Source: Nymphaea colorata (Eukaryota > Streptophyta > Magnoliopsida > Nymphaeales > Nymphaeaceae). From it: a DNA stretch of 64,000 nt. Both the position numbers and the translations under genes were made by a program. Shown here one piece after another: positions 37,551 to 49,721 of this stretch (position 1 is the stretch's first letter; each line of letters begins with the position of its first letter). Under the pieces are notes generated by a model. It saw only the letters and a list, made by a program, of their open reading frames with translations. It searched no databases and was not told the DNA's origin. The stretch covers positions 27,045,876 to 27,109,875 of the forward strand of contig NC_045142.1 in assembly GCF_008831285.2 (NCBI RefSeq), written 5' to 3'.

Positions 37551-40500
37551 ATGGCTTCCACGGAGGGTCTGGTGCCAATTACCAGGTCGTTTCTGGCCCG
37601 CTATTATGACAAATACGAGTGTGTTCCTCTCCACGACGATGTGCAGCGTTTGTCTGCGGAGCTCCGGGAAGGTTCCAAGGTGCTGATGGACGAGGCTGAA
37701 CCCACCCCTGGTACGGGACTCTCTCTTTCCTTCTTTCGCGTTCCCAAATGGTTGTTATCTTCCTATTTATTTTCTCCTCCTCCTCCTTTTCTCTGTATCT
37801 TTTTAAGCGAATTGGAACAGGGATGAAATGAACAATATCCTTGCTTCCATTACTCGAAAGTCATTTTCCAGTTTAAGACCACATAGTTGGGAAAAATGGG
37901 TTTCTCTTTTGCCCAATACCTTTTGTAGTTGAACTTAGGTAGTCAATTAATCTGTGATTTTTTTGCGTGTGTTTGGTACCCATTTCGTGCTGTTCTTTAT
38001 TTACAATGATTTTGGGGAGAATGGACGAGCAGGCCCGAGATTGCTCAATCAGCTTGTATAATTCTGTCTGAGTGGTTCCGTTGTTGCCGGCGGTGGATAT
38101 GCTTCAACCACTTGATACATTTCCACGGGGACCATTAGAATAAGAACATAGTGTCTTGCACTTCTCACGAAAGATATATTTTTTTCGTTAAGTTGATCAT
38201 TTTCTTATTTCCATGGCTCCCTGGGCTGCTGCAGCAGCTCTGCGTGGGCGTGTTCTGTTGTTGCATGGCCCTATTCAATATAATTAATTGCGCTGTACTT
38301 TACGTTGTCTTAATTATTGTGCATCATTTCAGCCGAGGAGTCCGTCCTTCAAGAAGCCAACTCCGTTCCTCCACATAAGATCGATCACAACCTCTGGAAG
38401 AACAGGGAGCACATTGAAGAAATACTGCATCTGCTGGAGACATTCAACTGGCCGAAGAAGGCACCAAACTTTTATCTCTTTTCCTCTTTTCCTCATTTAC
38501 AATATCTTAATGATTGCAGACCATACTGGCCCTTTTTATTTTATTTTATTTTATTTTTCTTTCTGAGTTTTTAAGATTGCTTCATCCATTTAATGAACTT
38601 AAGCCTACTCATCAGCACAACAAGTAGAGACTACCCCTAATTTATCCGTTAACGTTTTCTTTGTTTGCCCTCCTTGAGTAGGCCTCCAATTTATATTTAA
38701 TTGGTAGTCTTAGCCTAAGCGTCATTTCTTACTGCAAGTGTCGCATTGCAGCTTCAGCGACAAGAGACACCTGAAGAGGTTGACGTTGTTGTCATTATTG
38801 AAAAGGTTAAAACAAAACTAGAGGGATTTCTGAAGTTCTTGGAATCTTTCCAGGCCAAAAATGCTGATCACATATTTCAAGTGGGTTAGTATCTCATCTG
38901 CCCCTGCATCACCTGCATTGAGAACTTATAGGAGCTGCACGTCAAAATGCTTGATATTTTCTTTGCTGCAACTTACTTGGATCACCTTACTACATTTCAT
39001 GAATGAATTTCTGTTTCTTTATTTTCTTTCTCCACTGATGCTTGCTCATGCTATGTGTTTTTCATCTGCTGCATTTTAGCTTCTTTTTCACATGGTTCAT
39101 AGTTCACACATACTTAACTGGTTCTTCGTTTATGTAATGGTCAATCGATGAATCAGATAGTTTCCAAATGAATTTCAGATTCTCAATATCACTGAATCAT
39201 CTGTTTCATTGAGAAAGAGATACACCATTGTCATACATACCCATGCCCTTCAATCTTAATACATGTTCTTAGAATGAGTCTGTCAGAAAAAGGGCCTTGT
39301 GTAATTAAGCTTTTTCGCTCCGTAAAATGACTCCTCAATCTTCATATATGATGATGGTGATGTTAGTTTAGCAAGTTGAAAGGAAGCAGATGCAAGTTGC
39401 TTTCAAATGTTTTAGTTCACCGGTCAAAGCACATAATTGTACCATTTAAGAACTTTCTGCGCTGGTTTTTTCTTAAGATCATTGTGAGAATGCAGGTTTG
39501 AGAAACTTCCTTCCATCTCCAGATAGAATTGTTGGACATTAACCCATAGGTGTGGAGCTTTTCTTTTGTAGGAAATGTGGCTGTTTAGATCATTTTCAGA
39601 ATCTCTATCTGATGAAGAATCTGAAAAACAAAATTTTGGCAGTGATTTAGCTTCTTTTAGGTAGCATTTAATTGTTCCCACTTCCCTTATTTGGAGGGGA
39701 AATTTCACTAGGGGAAAGTTCCTTTGATAAAGCGTGGAATAAGAGAAATTTCACCTCATCCTAAAATGAGGTGTGTTTAATGAACTAGAAAAAGTTCATC
39801 TGGAGAAATTTATTGGTGTTTGATGCCTAGCGAGGGAAGGTGAGAAAAACAGTTATAAATACCTATCGGAGAGAGAGAGAAAAGGGGAAAAGACAGTTAG
39901 AGAGAGAGAGAAAGATGGCAGAAGGCAATACCTGTCACCAGATACTCGATGGAAATGGTGCAACAGCTGCTCAAGCGAAGGCAGTGGTGTCTGCTACTCA
40001 GGTGGAAGGAGATGGAGAACTCACAAGATGTTCCCCATGCCCAAGTGACATTTACCGACCCCAAGAAGGGGGTGAAATTTTCTAACATTTGATGAGGGAA
40101 AATCCGTACCATCCCCCCCCCCCTCTACAGTGTTTGACACTGCAATCAAATGCTACCTTAGTATTTGGACCCAAATTTAGTAGAACATCAATGCCCACAA
40201 TATGAATATTACAATAAATAAATCAAGAGAAAAGAAACAAGCACATGCATTCATGTTTAAGTGAGTTTTTACAAAGCCATGTGATGATGGAGCCATGTGG
40301 ATGTTGTCATATGCGGAAAACATACTGTGTGCAGTTTGTTTGTGTAAAAACATCTCCACAGAATAGTTTCTTCTACAATAGCCATACTTGCCTTTTAAGA
40401 AGAAGCTCATCAACTGCTTGGATCATCTATAGGAAATAAAGAACCAAGAGTAATGTGTAAGGTGGTTGTCATATAAAGCTTTGCACCAGCTTAGAAATAA

Positions 40501-43500
40501 TGACTTTAGAGGGTCTATAAGTATGTATATCTTCATTTTTTTTTAAAATTGGACTTGGTACTTACTGAAGATCAAATGAATCCCAAATTTTTGTTGTGAG
40601 TATATTGGATGTGTCTTTGCATCCTTGTTCTCTTAGCTTATTAGAGTTAGAGGTAATTTAGTGTGAGATCAAATTTCTATGTTTTCTGTATCTTTTTTGT
40701 TTGACTTTTTTATGCTAATCCTCTTCAGTAGCTGAGTATTGTTAGTAAGTATGCTCATCTATTTTTCTTGCCTGTATTCTTAATCTAGTGGTGTACACCA
40801 GTCCTGGACCTTATAACTTGTATTGGTAATTCAGGTCATGGTGCCGCTATCCTGTTAAGCATTTCATATCGTGGGGTTCTTTGTTTTGGCTTCTTAGAGT
40901 TAGAGTTTCTGTCTGTTGGAATACAATGTTTAACTTGGAAGCATTTTGCTTTTCTGTTTCTTTAGTTTTATGCATTAAACATGCTGATAATTCTTGATGA
41001 GATATTGTCGTGACAAATGATCAGGGAATCTGTAAATATATTTGCAGTTATGACCTACATGCCTCAAGACTTTCGAGGTGCCCTAATCAGACAGCAACGA
41101 GAACGCTCTGAGAGAAATAAACAAGCTGAGGTTGAGTCTCTAATTAATTCTGGTGGAAGTATTCATGATCGATATGCCTTATTATGGAAGCAGCAAATGG
41201 AAAGGTGGGTTCCACACATGTATGGTTGATTTTTTTCTGCATGTTTTTGTGGGGTTTAAGTACATAACTGCTGTATTTGCTTGTTTTCCTTCCTTATCTA
41301 TTTTTCAGAAGGAGGCAGTTGGCTCAACTTGGTTCTGCTACAGGTGTTTATAAAACACTTGTTAAGTACTTGGTTGGAGTTCCTCAGGTTTATTCCTCAT
41401 ATACCTTCAACCATACTATTTCATTTACTTGTGAAGCATCTGAAACTTTATTCTCTATGAATGATATCTACATCCTGCTAAACTTAGTTTGTCAGGAAGT
41501 TCTTGAGGCATACTACTATAGAAAAACTTAAGTTCTCTCTTTAGGCATCATGAAGGTTTGGATAGCTCCCTGATATAAAGAAACAGAATATGATAATAGA
41601 TGCTCATCACTTGTGGATGCTCAGGTGTTTGATCTCTTAGATCTTGAATTACTCTGATTGTCATGCTGTCTGACATGAAGATAAAGTGGAGTGAGGACTC
41701 CGTTGCAAGCATCAAGTTTCTATTGTTAAGCTTTACAATCTCACCAATTGGACGTGACATGAAGTACCCAAATGGAAGCACCATGGTACCTCTGCTTCTT
41801 TCTGTTTGGTAGATGAGTTGGAAGACATGGCAATCATTTGAACATCGATTGACAAATCCAGCTACCTTATTTTGAATCATGTTGATCAATAGTCATTGAG
41901 GATTTGTAGTCTGTGAGACTCTGGGTAGCTGAAGCAAATCCATTGGATACTTCAAGAAGTTCTTCTTGTTGAAATTCACATTAAGTTCATTAAATATGAT
42001 ATTGGCTGTAAGTCACAAGCATTCAGTGACTGACTAAGGGGTCCTTAATTTTCTAATAAAATATTTGTACCATGACCATATGATAGCTATAGCTTCTTTC
42101 TACCTACAAATTTGTACAAGTCAGCAATGTCTGCCCCAATAACAACGTTGACTAGCAACTACTAAGCCGATTGTTAAAAGACTGGAGATGTTTGTGGTTG
42201 CATCTTGTGTACTTTGAGAAGTAGCAGGCTTCTGGATTCAAATTTTTCCTTGAAAAGGTTGCAAATATAAAGGTATTAGTCATTTTATTTTAGGAGATAT
42301 GCAACAATAATTACTTTGACTTCTTTCCAACTACTGAAACATGTATGATGCTGTCACACTTTATTTAGTTGGGACATTGACCTACAGATCATAAGCTAAG
42401 AAAGAAGGGGAAACCATAATATTGGGATTTCAAATAGGTTCAACCTAAGTGAAGACAACTACCAGCTTGCATGCTTCCTTTCTATTCATTAATGATGCAA
42501 AAGGCTTACATGATTTGTTGTTGGTGCAGGTTTTACTGGATTTCATACGACAAATAAATGATGACCAGGGGTATGATATATTTTCTGAAATTAACAAATT
42601 AAAATCTTAAGAAAGCTTATGGTTGTTAAATAACTGGAAATAAATGCATCTCTTCACTTGAAAATTGGTGAGGTTACTAAAGAATCTTTCCATCGTAGGC
42701 CTATGGAGGAGCAAAGGCAGCGATATGGCCCCCCGCTCTACAGTCTAACTAGTATGGTGATCTGGATTAGGTCATTTTTGCTTCTTTTGTGGGGACGTCT
42801 GGAGGCAGGCAATCTGTAAGATCTTTTTTCTAAATTTGGATTCTCTCTCTCCTCCAATAATAGACTGATCAGAATATTCCATGCATATTTTCTGCTGGAC
42901 AGGCACAAGGAGAAGTTTGATGTCTTGGAACAGGCTGTTAATGTGTATATCTCTGAATTGGAGCGGTTTCTTAAATTTATAGGGTACTTGCTCACTTGTC
43001 TATTAAAGCCTTTCTTGGATAATTATCTGTTAGTTGTAAAATCAGCTCTGCTTTTTGCTTTCATACACGTCGATTTGATTGAACTAGCTAAGGTAAATCT
43101 TGCACAGTATGGCAGTTCATTGTTTAGCTTCTAGATACATATATATGTATTTTTTGTATATTATTATGCATCTGTTGATCTACTTAGCTGCTTCCAGCTT
43201 GTTCATCTTGTGTCCCTAGCACCTAACAGTCGTGCCATTTTGTTTTCCGCGCTTGGGTTTTTCTTTTTTATAGTCATGTCATTGGGTGTAAATGGTTTTG
43301 ACTTGAATTGTGCAGCCTAGGTTTGTCTAGTTCTAGCACCATCTCTGGTTAGATGTGCATGTCTGACTCTCAGGCCTCGCCCAATATTTTGTCTGTGTCT
43401 GCCTGCTTATTGGTTTGAGACTTTGAGTATTATTTGTTGATATGTGCCAGCTTTAGACAAGTATAACCTTTGAGTTTGAGAGTCTGGGAGTTGAACTGGT

Positions 43501-46500
43501 AGATAGTAGCTTCTGCCAATGCTATGACTGTTAGGTAGAAATCAGAGAGTTAACTGTACCAAGCTAAGTAGTGAAAGTGGATTTAGGTGCTCAGCAGCAG
43601 CCTAAATGCCTAGGCTGTGGCGCATAGGCAGCACAATGAGAATTATTATTATTATTTTTAAATTTTGGTGCTAAAAGTCTAATTCATTTTGATGTTCTAT
43701 GTTCCAATATATTACTTGAGATGGAGAAATTTTGAGATACCTACTTTTCCTCCTTGTTTCTATTTTTCTTCTTTTTCTTTCAAATAGCACCATCTAGGCC
43801 CCTGCCTACCCTTTTCTAACCTGTCTTGTTATACTGCCTAGTGGTACTGCATAGATACCAAGGAAATACGATCATTATTTCTGTTCTTTTATACTACAAA
43901 GGACATTTTGCAGTGTGTTGGAGAAGAGCTGCACTGCCAATATAAGGTTTGGTATCTGATAAACGCATGTTATAAGATGATATCATAGTGTATATTAAAT
44001 TGTGCACGGAAATTCTTAATAAAAGAGACATGCTAAAAGAATCATAGGAATTCACTACCATAACTTTATTGCAGCACATAGTATTGCTATGTCAACTTTA
44101 TTTGACGGTTTTCTGATCCTTCATAACTTTGTGAGAGCAAATATTATATATTGATTGATTTGAACTGTAAATGAGCTTTTAGTTGATGAATGTAACATGA
44201 GTTTTTTGGTGTTTCACCCCATTGCTGTGTATCTGAATTTATATTATTTTACAGGGAAGTTTTTCAAAATTCTCCCTTCTTCATTTCGGCAGACGATGCC
44301 TGTGCTGCAGAATCAAGGCATGCTTCTCCTTTCAATTTTTTAGCTTTTGGCATGATACATTGAATAACTTAGTGTTCTTTAGTGGCTTTCTTAGAAGCCT
44401 GACATGACTTATGCATGTTCCTCATTGGCAAATTTGAGAAACAATATGTATGAAGCACTTCTTTTTAGTTGAAGTGCTCTAAGGAAGTAGATAAGTCAGC
44501 CTTCAAATTCAAGATTTACTTGTAAGGTTTTAGTTTTGTCAGCACAATGAAGGAAAATGATTGCATTCCTCCTCAGACTATGGTGTACTTTATGCTCACC
44601 AGTTCAGATCCTAAATACTACCGTCACTAGGTTTGGCAACCCTCTTGCCACTAGGCTGTCCCATGGCTTGGTCGGATCTTGGCCATCTGCCTGATAGTAA
44701 AAGATGGACTATCATTTTCTGGGCTAGGTGTAATTGTGACATCTTTTAGAAGAAAGGAAATGAAAGAAGAAACATACCTTAAAAGTTAAATTTACTAGGT
44801 TGGGTAGTGGACATTTTGACTCTGTCTACCATGCTTTGCCTGCATGGAGGATAGGTGGGTGGCCTAGTTTATGCATGGGTAAGGTTCTCCTCCCCTTCTC
44901 TCTTTCTCATGGTTTTCATTTTGGATTCATTGCATGGAAAGAAACACTGGCACATCCAAATATTTTTTTAATATGTCAACAAAATTTGTTAATATTTTAA
45001 TACAATTTCTTTTGATTTTTGAAATATCAGCAATTTTTTTCTGATTAAAAATCAGAAATCCTGTGTCCGCTGTGTGGCTTATAGTGGTTATGATCAGGTT
45101 CCAGTTCTCTATTAGTTTCAAATCTTCAGATAGTGCTCTTTTGGTCCTTTGGATAATTAACGGCCTAGTGCCGTGTTACTTTTTGCTGCTGAAGTTCTAT
45201 GAATTTGACTTCTCTTCTTTTTTTCATAATACATGACTTGATATTAGAACTAATCTGGCTTAGAACTTTTACATCCTAATGTATGATTTCAGTAAAAAGA
45301 GTCTCATTGCATATCTAGATGATATATAAAGGTCTCAATGGTTCGTAACTGTTAGTTATTTGTTGGATTTCCATGTCAAAGAGTACTGCATGCTTCTTCA
45401 GAAAGGTATCGAAGAGAAGTGTGATTCAGAACCATCAATTAACACAGAAAATTATGGTTGAACATATCTTACTTTATCTCTGCAGCATGTATGACATATC
45501 AAGAATCTGATCAATAATGAGCTTCTGATATAAACATTAACAGTGAATCAGTGACTATGTCAGCTTGATGGATAGAGATGTTGGCTTCTTTGACAACCTT
45601 TTTGATTTTTTTTTTTCAGGAATAATAATGACTTCAAGGAAACAATGATTCCTGCTGGAAAAACTCATGAGGTCTGCTCTTGGAATAGTTCAATCTTTTT
45701 GTTGAATTTATTTCAACGTGTTCTGCCTGGTGACTTCTCTATCTGTGAATGAAGCGTGTGCTTCAGAGAGATAAAATGTTTTGCATTCCTAGTTTTGTTC
45801 GTGTTCACTCCATTTGAAAAGTTTCTACATACCATTTCCATTGACAATATCATTAAACATAAAAAATGGCTAATGGATGAAATCTAAATTGTCTGTATTG
45901 AGATGGTAGCATTGGTGCATCTTTAAGTGAGCTTTAATTTCCAATAACTCATCTTTTTGCTAGTGTTCATCCTTTTTAAGGGAAGAAGGGGTATGAGACT
46001 GAACTATGATTCCGCCAGAAGCTTAGACCTGTTTGTCTGGTTGTTGGATATCACTTTTGTTTGATATTTAAGTTATTTGGATTGATTGGAATTGTTTTCT
46101 GATTGATTGGAATTGTTTGTTTTCCTTTCTTCCTGGGCTGGAAATTGTTAGCTCACTGTGTCTTTGGTCTTATTCTGTTTCAGATCTTATTGAATGTTGA
46201 CTCAGTGAACTCCTATATTGCATGGGATTTCTCATTGGTCCAAGGGAAAATCAACTTGGTATGTTTCCACATTTTTTTGGGTTGAGAGCTAAAGTTTGAT
46301 CTGCCTCGGAAAAATCTATTGCTTAGAATTCCTTTTTGTCTCACATTTGTTTGGCATAATGTGTTCAAATAGCATTTCTACTTTCATACATTATGCTTCT
46401 TGTTCAAAGGAAATTCAGATAAATCTCATTTAAAGAGTTCGTAGATTCACATATTCTGTGATTCTTTGGTTCCACAATCATGGTATACTGAAATCAGAAT

Positions 46501-49500
46501 CTTTATTGGAACTAGAAGGATGTTGTTGTGAGCAAGGCCGGACATGATACCCAGGGACATCATATTTGTTGGTCTTTCAGAGGAACCAATAAATTTGCAA
46601 GTTTGTTAGAAGTACATCATAAATTAATGATCTTGTTTTCTTCCTGTTAGCATTAGTCTTGACTATAGGACACTACATCAAGTTATCTTGGTAGAAAAGG
46701 TTTCTCTCTTTGTCCCTCTTTCTCTATCTCCACACCAGCCCCCACCCCACCCCCCAACATCCATGGAGCTTTAGATAAACCTAGATAATGTATCCAACCA
46801 TTCTCTGAACCTTTCCTCCCTTTTCTCTCTTATGGGTGATGCAGTGTAGCAATTTCAAACAAATAAGAAAAGGCTAGATATTACATTCCCTCTTGTTTTG
46901 TGTAATTTTTAAATGATCCTAAGGAAAAGCATAATGTCCATCTTCGATAGGTAGTGCATAAGGATATCCATTTGGACAATAAATTCAGTCAATTTACTAT
47001 TAGGACATGAAATTTACACTGGGTGTTTAAATTTCAGTCGATTGTGCTTTCTCATACAACCACTGTGGTTTTCATGAGAGAACTGATGTTTGCTTGGGGC
47101 TGATTAGACAGTTATATAAAGGAAATCATCTTTGGAATGCTGTAGCTGTTTGTTTGGTGGAAGCCATAAACTGAGTGAGGTCATGCAAGATTAAACCTCC
47201 TGTTATGCTTATATTAGAACCTAAGTTGAGGAATTTATACCCCGGTTTGTAAGTACAAAATTTGTATGCAGCAGCTGTTAATTCTGGGACGATATAAACA
47301 AGTTAAAGTTCTGTAGCTTAATACAGGGTTGTGTTATTAGTTGGCTTTTTATAGGTTCAAGGATCCAACTTTCTAATTCTTGTTGAGTTTTGTATAAAGC
47401 ATGAAGAAGGTAGGTCATGTCCAGGTTAAGGCAAAACTTAAGAGCCATGTATGTAAAAACAGGTTGCTGGTCTCACTAGCTTTCCATCACCTTTGCTTCC
47501 TTAGAGCCATGGGAAACCTTCCCTATTTGAGTGAAGTTAAGAATAGGCTCAGTAAAAATTGCTTGAGGGGCAAGCGCTATGTCCCACCTCTACTCGGGAT
47601 GAAACTTGGGGAAGTTCAATCATTGTGTAAGTGTAGCCAGTATTTGGCTTAATCAGACTTTAAGCTCTGTTTCTCTCTCTCTCGCGCTTTTTACGTATTG
47701 GACTTTTGTTTTGATATTGAAGTGGTGGTGCAGGTGAAATGATTCTTGGATGGTCCTTCTCAAGCTGAAGTATGGTAGTAGTTGTCTGTCTTAGTTCTCT
47801 CCTAGTCATGTTGAGCTCATTGTAGCTCTTTTATTTGGAAAGCTTGGTCCTGGGTTTTTTGTGTTGATGTACATAAGGGGTATTTGTAGGTGAATGATAG
47901 GCTCAGATATTGTACAACCAGTTCCTGGGCAAGGAATTGGAGTTTATTCCCTGTGATCTTCTTTGGGTGCTGGGTTCTGCTTCACGATCTGGATTTTGAC
48001 CATGGTTAGTTCTTTGGGATAAATTGTGGTTGGCTTACAATTGCATAGCCATCGTATATTGTGCCATGCAGACGAGAACCTTACCATCCATTTATTCTTG
48101 TTTCATCTAAGAGTGCAATGCCTTCTCCAATTGGGTGTTAGATTGTCCATGCATGTGGTTAGTGAATCGACCATCACACACGAATTCATCCTTGTTCCTG
48201 CTCCCATTAGGCATAGTAAGAAGTGGATGTTTCTTTGGAAAATGTGTCTGTTCACAGCGTGGTGGTATATTGGGACCATTACTAATTCTTTGGGATAATG
48301 GGGAGCATCTTAACCGTGTCATGCATTGCCCAAATGGAAGTGGGTCATGATTTTTCTTGGGTATATGAGCACCAGTCCTTTTTGTAGGTGGGGTTGTCTT
48401 ATGTATACTGTTTTATTGTTGTGCTGCTCCAATTGTCAATGGATTGGTGATGTTTGTCCCATAGTCACAAAAAGCGCATTATTTTCGAAAAAAATGTGAA
48501 AAAATGCGAGAAAAAAATGCCATTTAAAATAAATAAAAAAACTCGTTTTTTTGAAAAAAATGTGAAAAAAACGCATTTTTTTCACGTTTTTTTTTCATTT
48601 TCTAGTTTTTATTTGTTGCAAATCTACTTATCTTTTGATGTTTGTGTTATTATTTTCTCACTTATTTTATTTTTCCCCATTTTTAGTTTTTTTAATGTTT
48701 TTAAAAAATACCTTTTTTCCCGTCTTTTCCCGTATTTTTCAAGCCCCCGCCGTATTATACTCAAGAAAAGCCTCGCCATTTAAAACTCCGAGACATTATT
48801 TGTGACTATGGTTTGTCCTGTTGGCTTTGATATGTTTTTGTCTCTCTCTCTATATATATATATACATGTCTGTGTGTATGTGTAATGTAAATGGCATGAC
48901 TTAATTAGTTAATTTTTGTTTCCTTCGCTATTTCACCTAGAAGAATGAGATTGTTTGATAATTGATTTGATTACGTTACACCATAGGCTTTCTTGAACTT
49001 TTTATGCAAAGCTATTTCAAATGGTAGCACTTTGGAAAACATTTTCTAGTTGGACGTATGTAAGATTAGAACCAAATTGAGACATTTTTTTTTTCCAATC
49101 CACAACCTGTTTGGTGTATAATTGTGTGGCATTTCTTTTTTCTGTTTTTTCATATAATTTGTTTGTTCTAAGGAAACATGTGTCTTCTTTTCTTGCACAG
49201 GATATAGGATTCAGTGTGGAATATATAAGTTCTACTGGTCAAGTCACAGTGAGTTCTCTAAGTACCGAAATTTGTAGACTACAGCTGTTTTCCTTTTGCT
49301 TCCTGTCTTTCTCCTTTCTCTGATCAATGGTGTTTTTGGCAGATGATCTTGCCCTATCGGCGATGTGAATCTGACCAGGTAAATATTTCCCTCAGTTTTC
49401 TCGTCCTAAAATTGGTTTTGCATAAGAGAATGTAATTTGGGAGATTACTATCGCAGGGAAATTTCTGTACATGCATTGCTGGGTTATACAAACTCATCTG

Positions 49501-49721
49501 GGACAATTCTTATTCGAATTTCTTCAAGAAGGTACCGTGTCAATTCATTAGCTATACATGCCTTCTTGAAGATGGTGTTTCTTATTAATGATATTCTAAT
49601 GATCTGCATTCTTTGTTCCATGTTTTTTAAGACGGTGCGATATAAAGTCGATGCTATACCACCTGTGGCAGAAGCAGCAAGGCTTGAAAGTGAAACAGAT
49701 GTTCCAGTGGTAACAAGTTGA
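37551..49721 (+). CDS. GOLD-domain protein, plant-conserved, function unknown
   Basis: Fifteen coding exons: 37551-37710, 38333-38460, 38752-38884, 41048-41204, 41309-41387, 42530-42570, 42699-42815, 42903-42983, 44255-44317, 45620-45671, 46184-46258, 49201-49248, 49343-49378, 49457-49531, 49632-49721. They total 1335 nt, 444 aa in one frame. The start lies in CATCCATGGCT, a good plant context. Residues about 330-420 resemble a GOLD domain (SYIAWDFSLVQGKI, ILPYRRCESDQGNF, YKLIWDNSYSNFFKK), a beta-sandwich found in p24 cargo receptors and some lipid-transfer proteins. The N-terminal two thirds is helical and charged (PQDFRGALIRQQRERSERNK). A hydrophobic stretch near residues 253-270 (MVIWIRSFLLLLWG) might touch a membrane. 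I see no signal peptide and no C-terminal transmembrane anchor, so it is not a standard p24 protein. Introns 2 and 9 appear to have GC donors. I recognise the family as plant-conserved but cannot assign a function. Confidence 0.9.
38461..38751 (+). other. Probable GC-AG intron 2 of the GOLD gene
   Basis: Exon 2 ends TGGCCGAAGAAG and is followed by GCACCA. No GT donor lies nearby that keeps the frame. The downstream acceptor TTGCAG precedes CTTCAGCGACAAGAG, giving NWPKK-LQRQETPEEVD, which fits the expected continuous protein. A GC donor is the simplest reading. Confidence 0.75.
39660..40157. mobile_element. Tourist-like MITE (TTA duplication) in GOLD intron 3
   Basis: The left end GGTAGCATTTAATTG and the right end CAATCAAATGCTACC are inverted repeats matching at 14 of 15 positions. 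TTA lies directly outside both ends (39657-39659 and 40158-40160), the duplication expected for PIF/Harbinger elements. The 498-bp interior has GGGGAAATTTCAC/GAGAAATTTCACC motifs, a GA-rich patch and an 11-base C run (40113-40123), with no transposase. Confidence 0.8.
44318..45619 (+). other. Probable GC-AG intron 9 of the GOLD gene
   Basis: Exon 9 ends GCAGAATCAAG and is followed by GCATGC. The acceptor TTTTTTCAG at 45619 precedes GAATAATAATGAC, giving AAESRNNNDFKET in frame. No GT lies close enough to replace the donor. This is the second GC donor in the same gene. Confidence 0.75.
48460..48810. mobile_element. hAT-like MITE with perfect TSD in GOLD intron 11
   Basis: Starts CATAGTCACAAA and ends TTTGTGACTATG, perfect 12-bp inverted repeats. 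The octamer GTTTGTCC is present on both flanks (48452-48459 and 48811-48818). An 8-bp duplication points to the hAT superfamily. The interior is A/T-rich with CGCATTTTTTTCACG foldbacks and shares long stretches with 30843-31226, including GTTGCAAATCTACTTATC and CTCGCC near the right end. At 351 bp it is non-autonomous. Confidence 0.85.
48840..48865. repeat. (TC)n(TA)n microsatellite
   Basis: Short TC then TA tract just right of the MITE in GOLD intron 11. Confidence 0.8.

Noticed and set aside
41548..41889. 113-codon minus-strand ORF inside GOLD intron 5 (LPFGYFMSRPI)
   Set aside because: It looks mildly like plant transposon-related proteins, but I could not match a domain and found no matching flanks or inverted repeats. 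It may be a degraded fragment.
48454..48783. 109-codon Phe/Lys-rich ORF in GOLD intron 11
   Set aside because: It lies within the A/T-rich foldback element. The repeats and homopolymers create the open frame.
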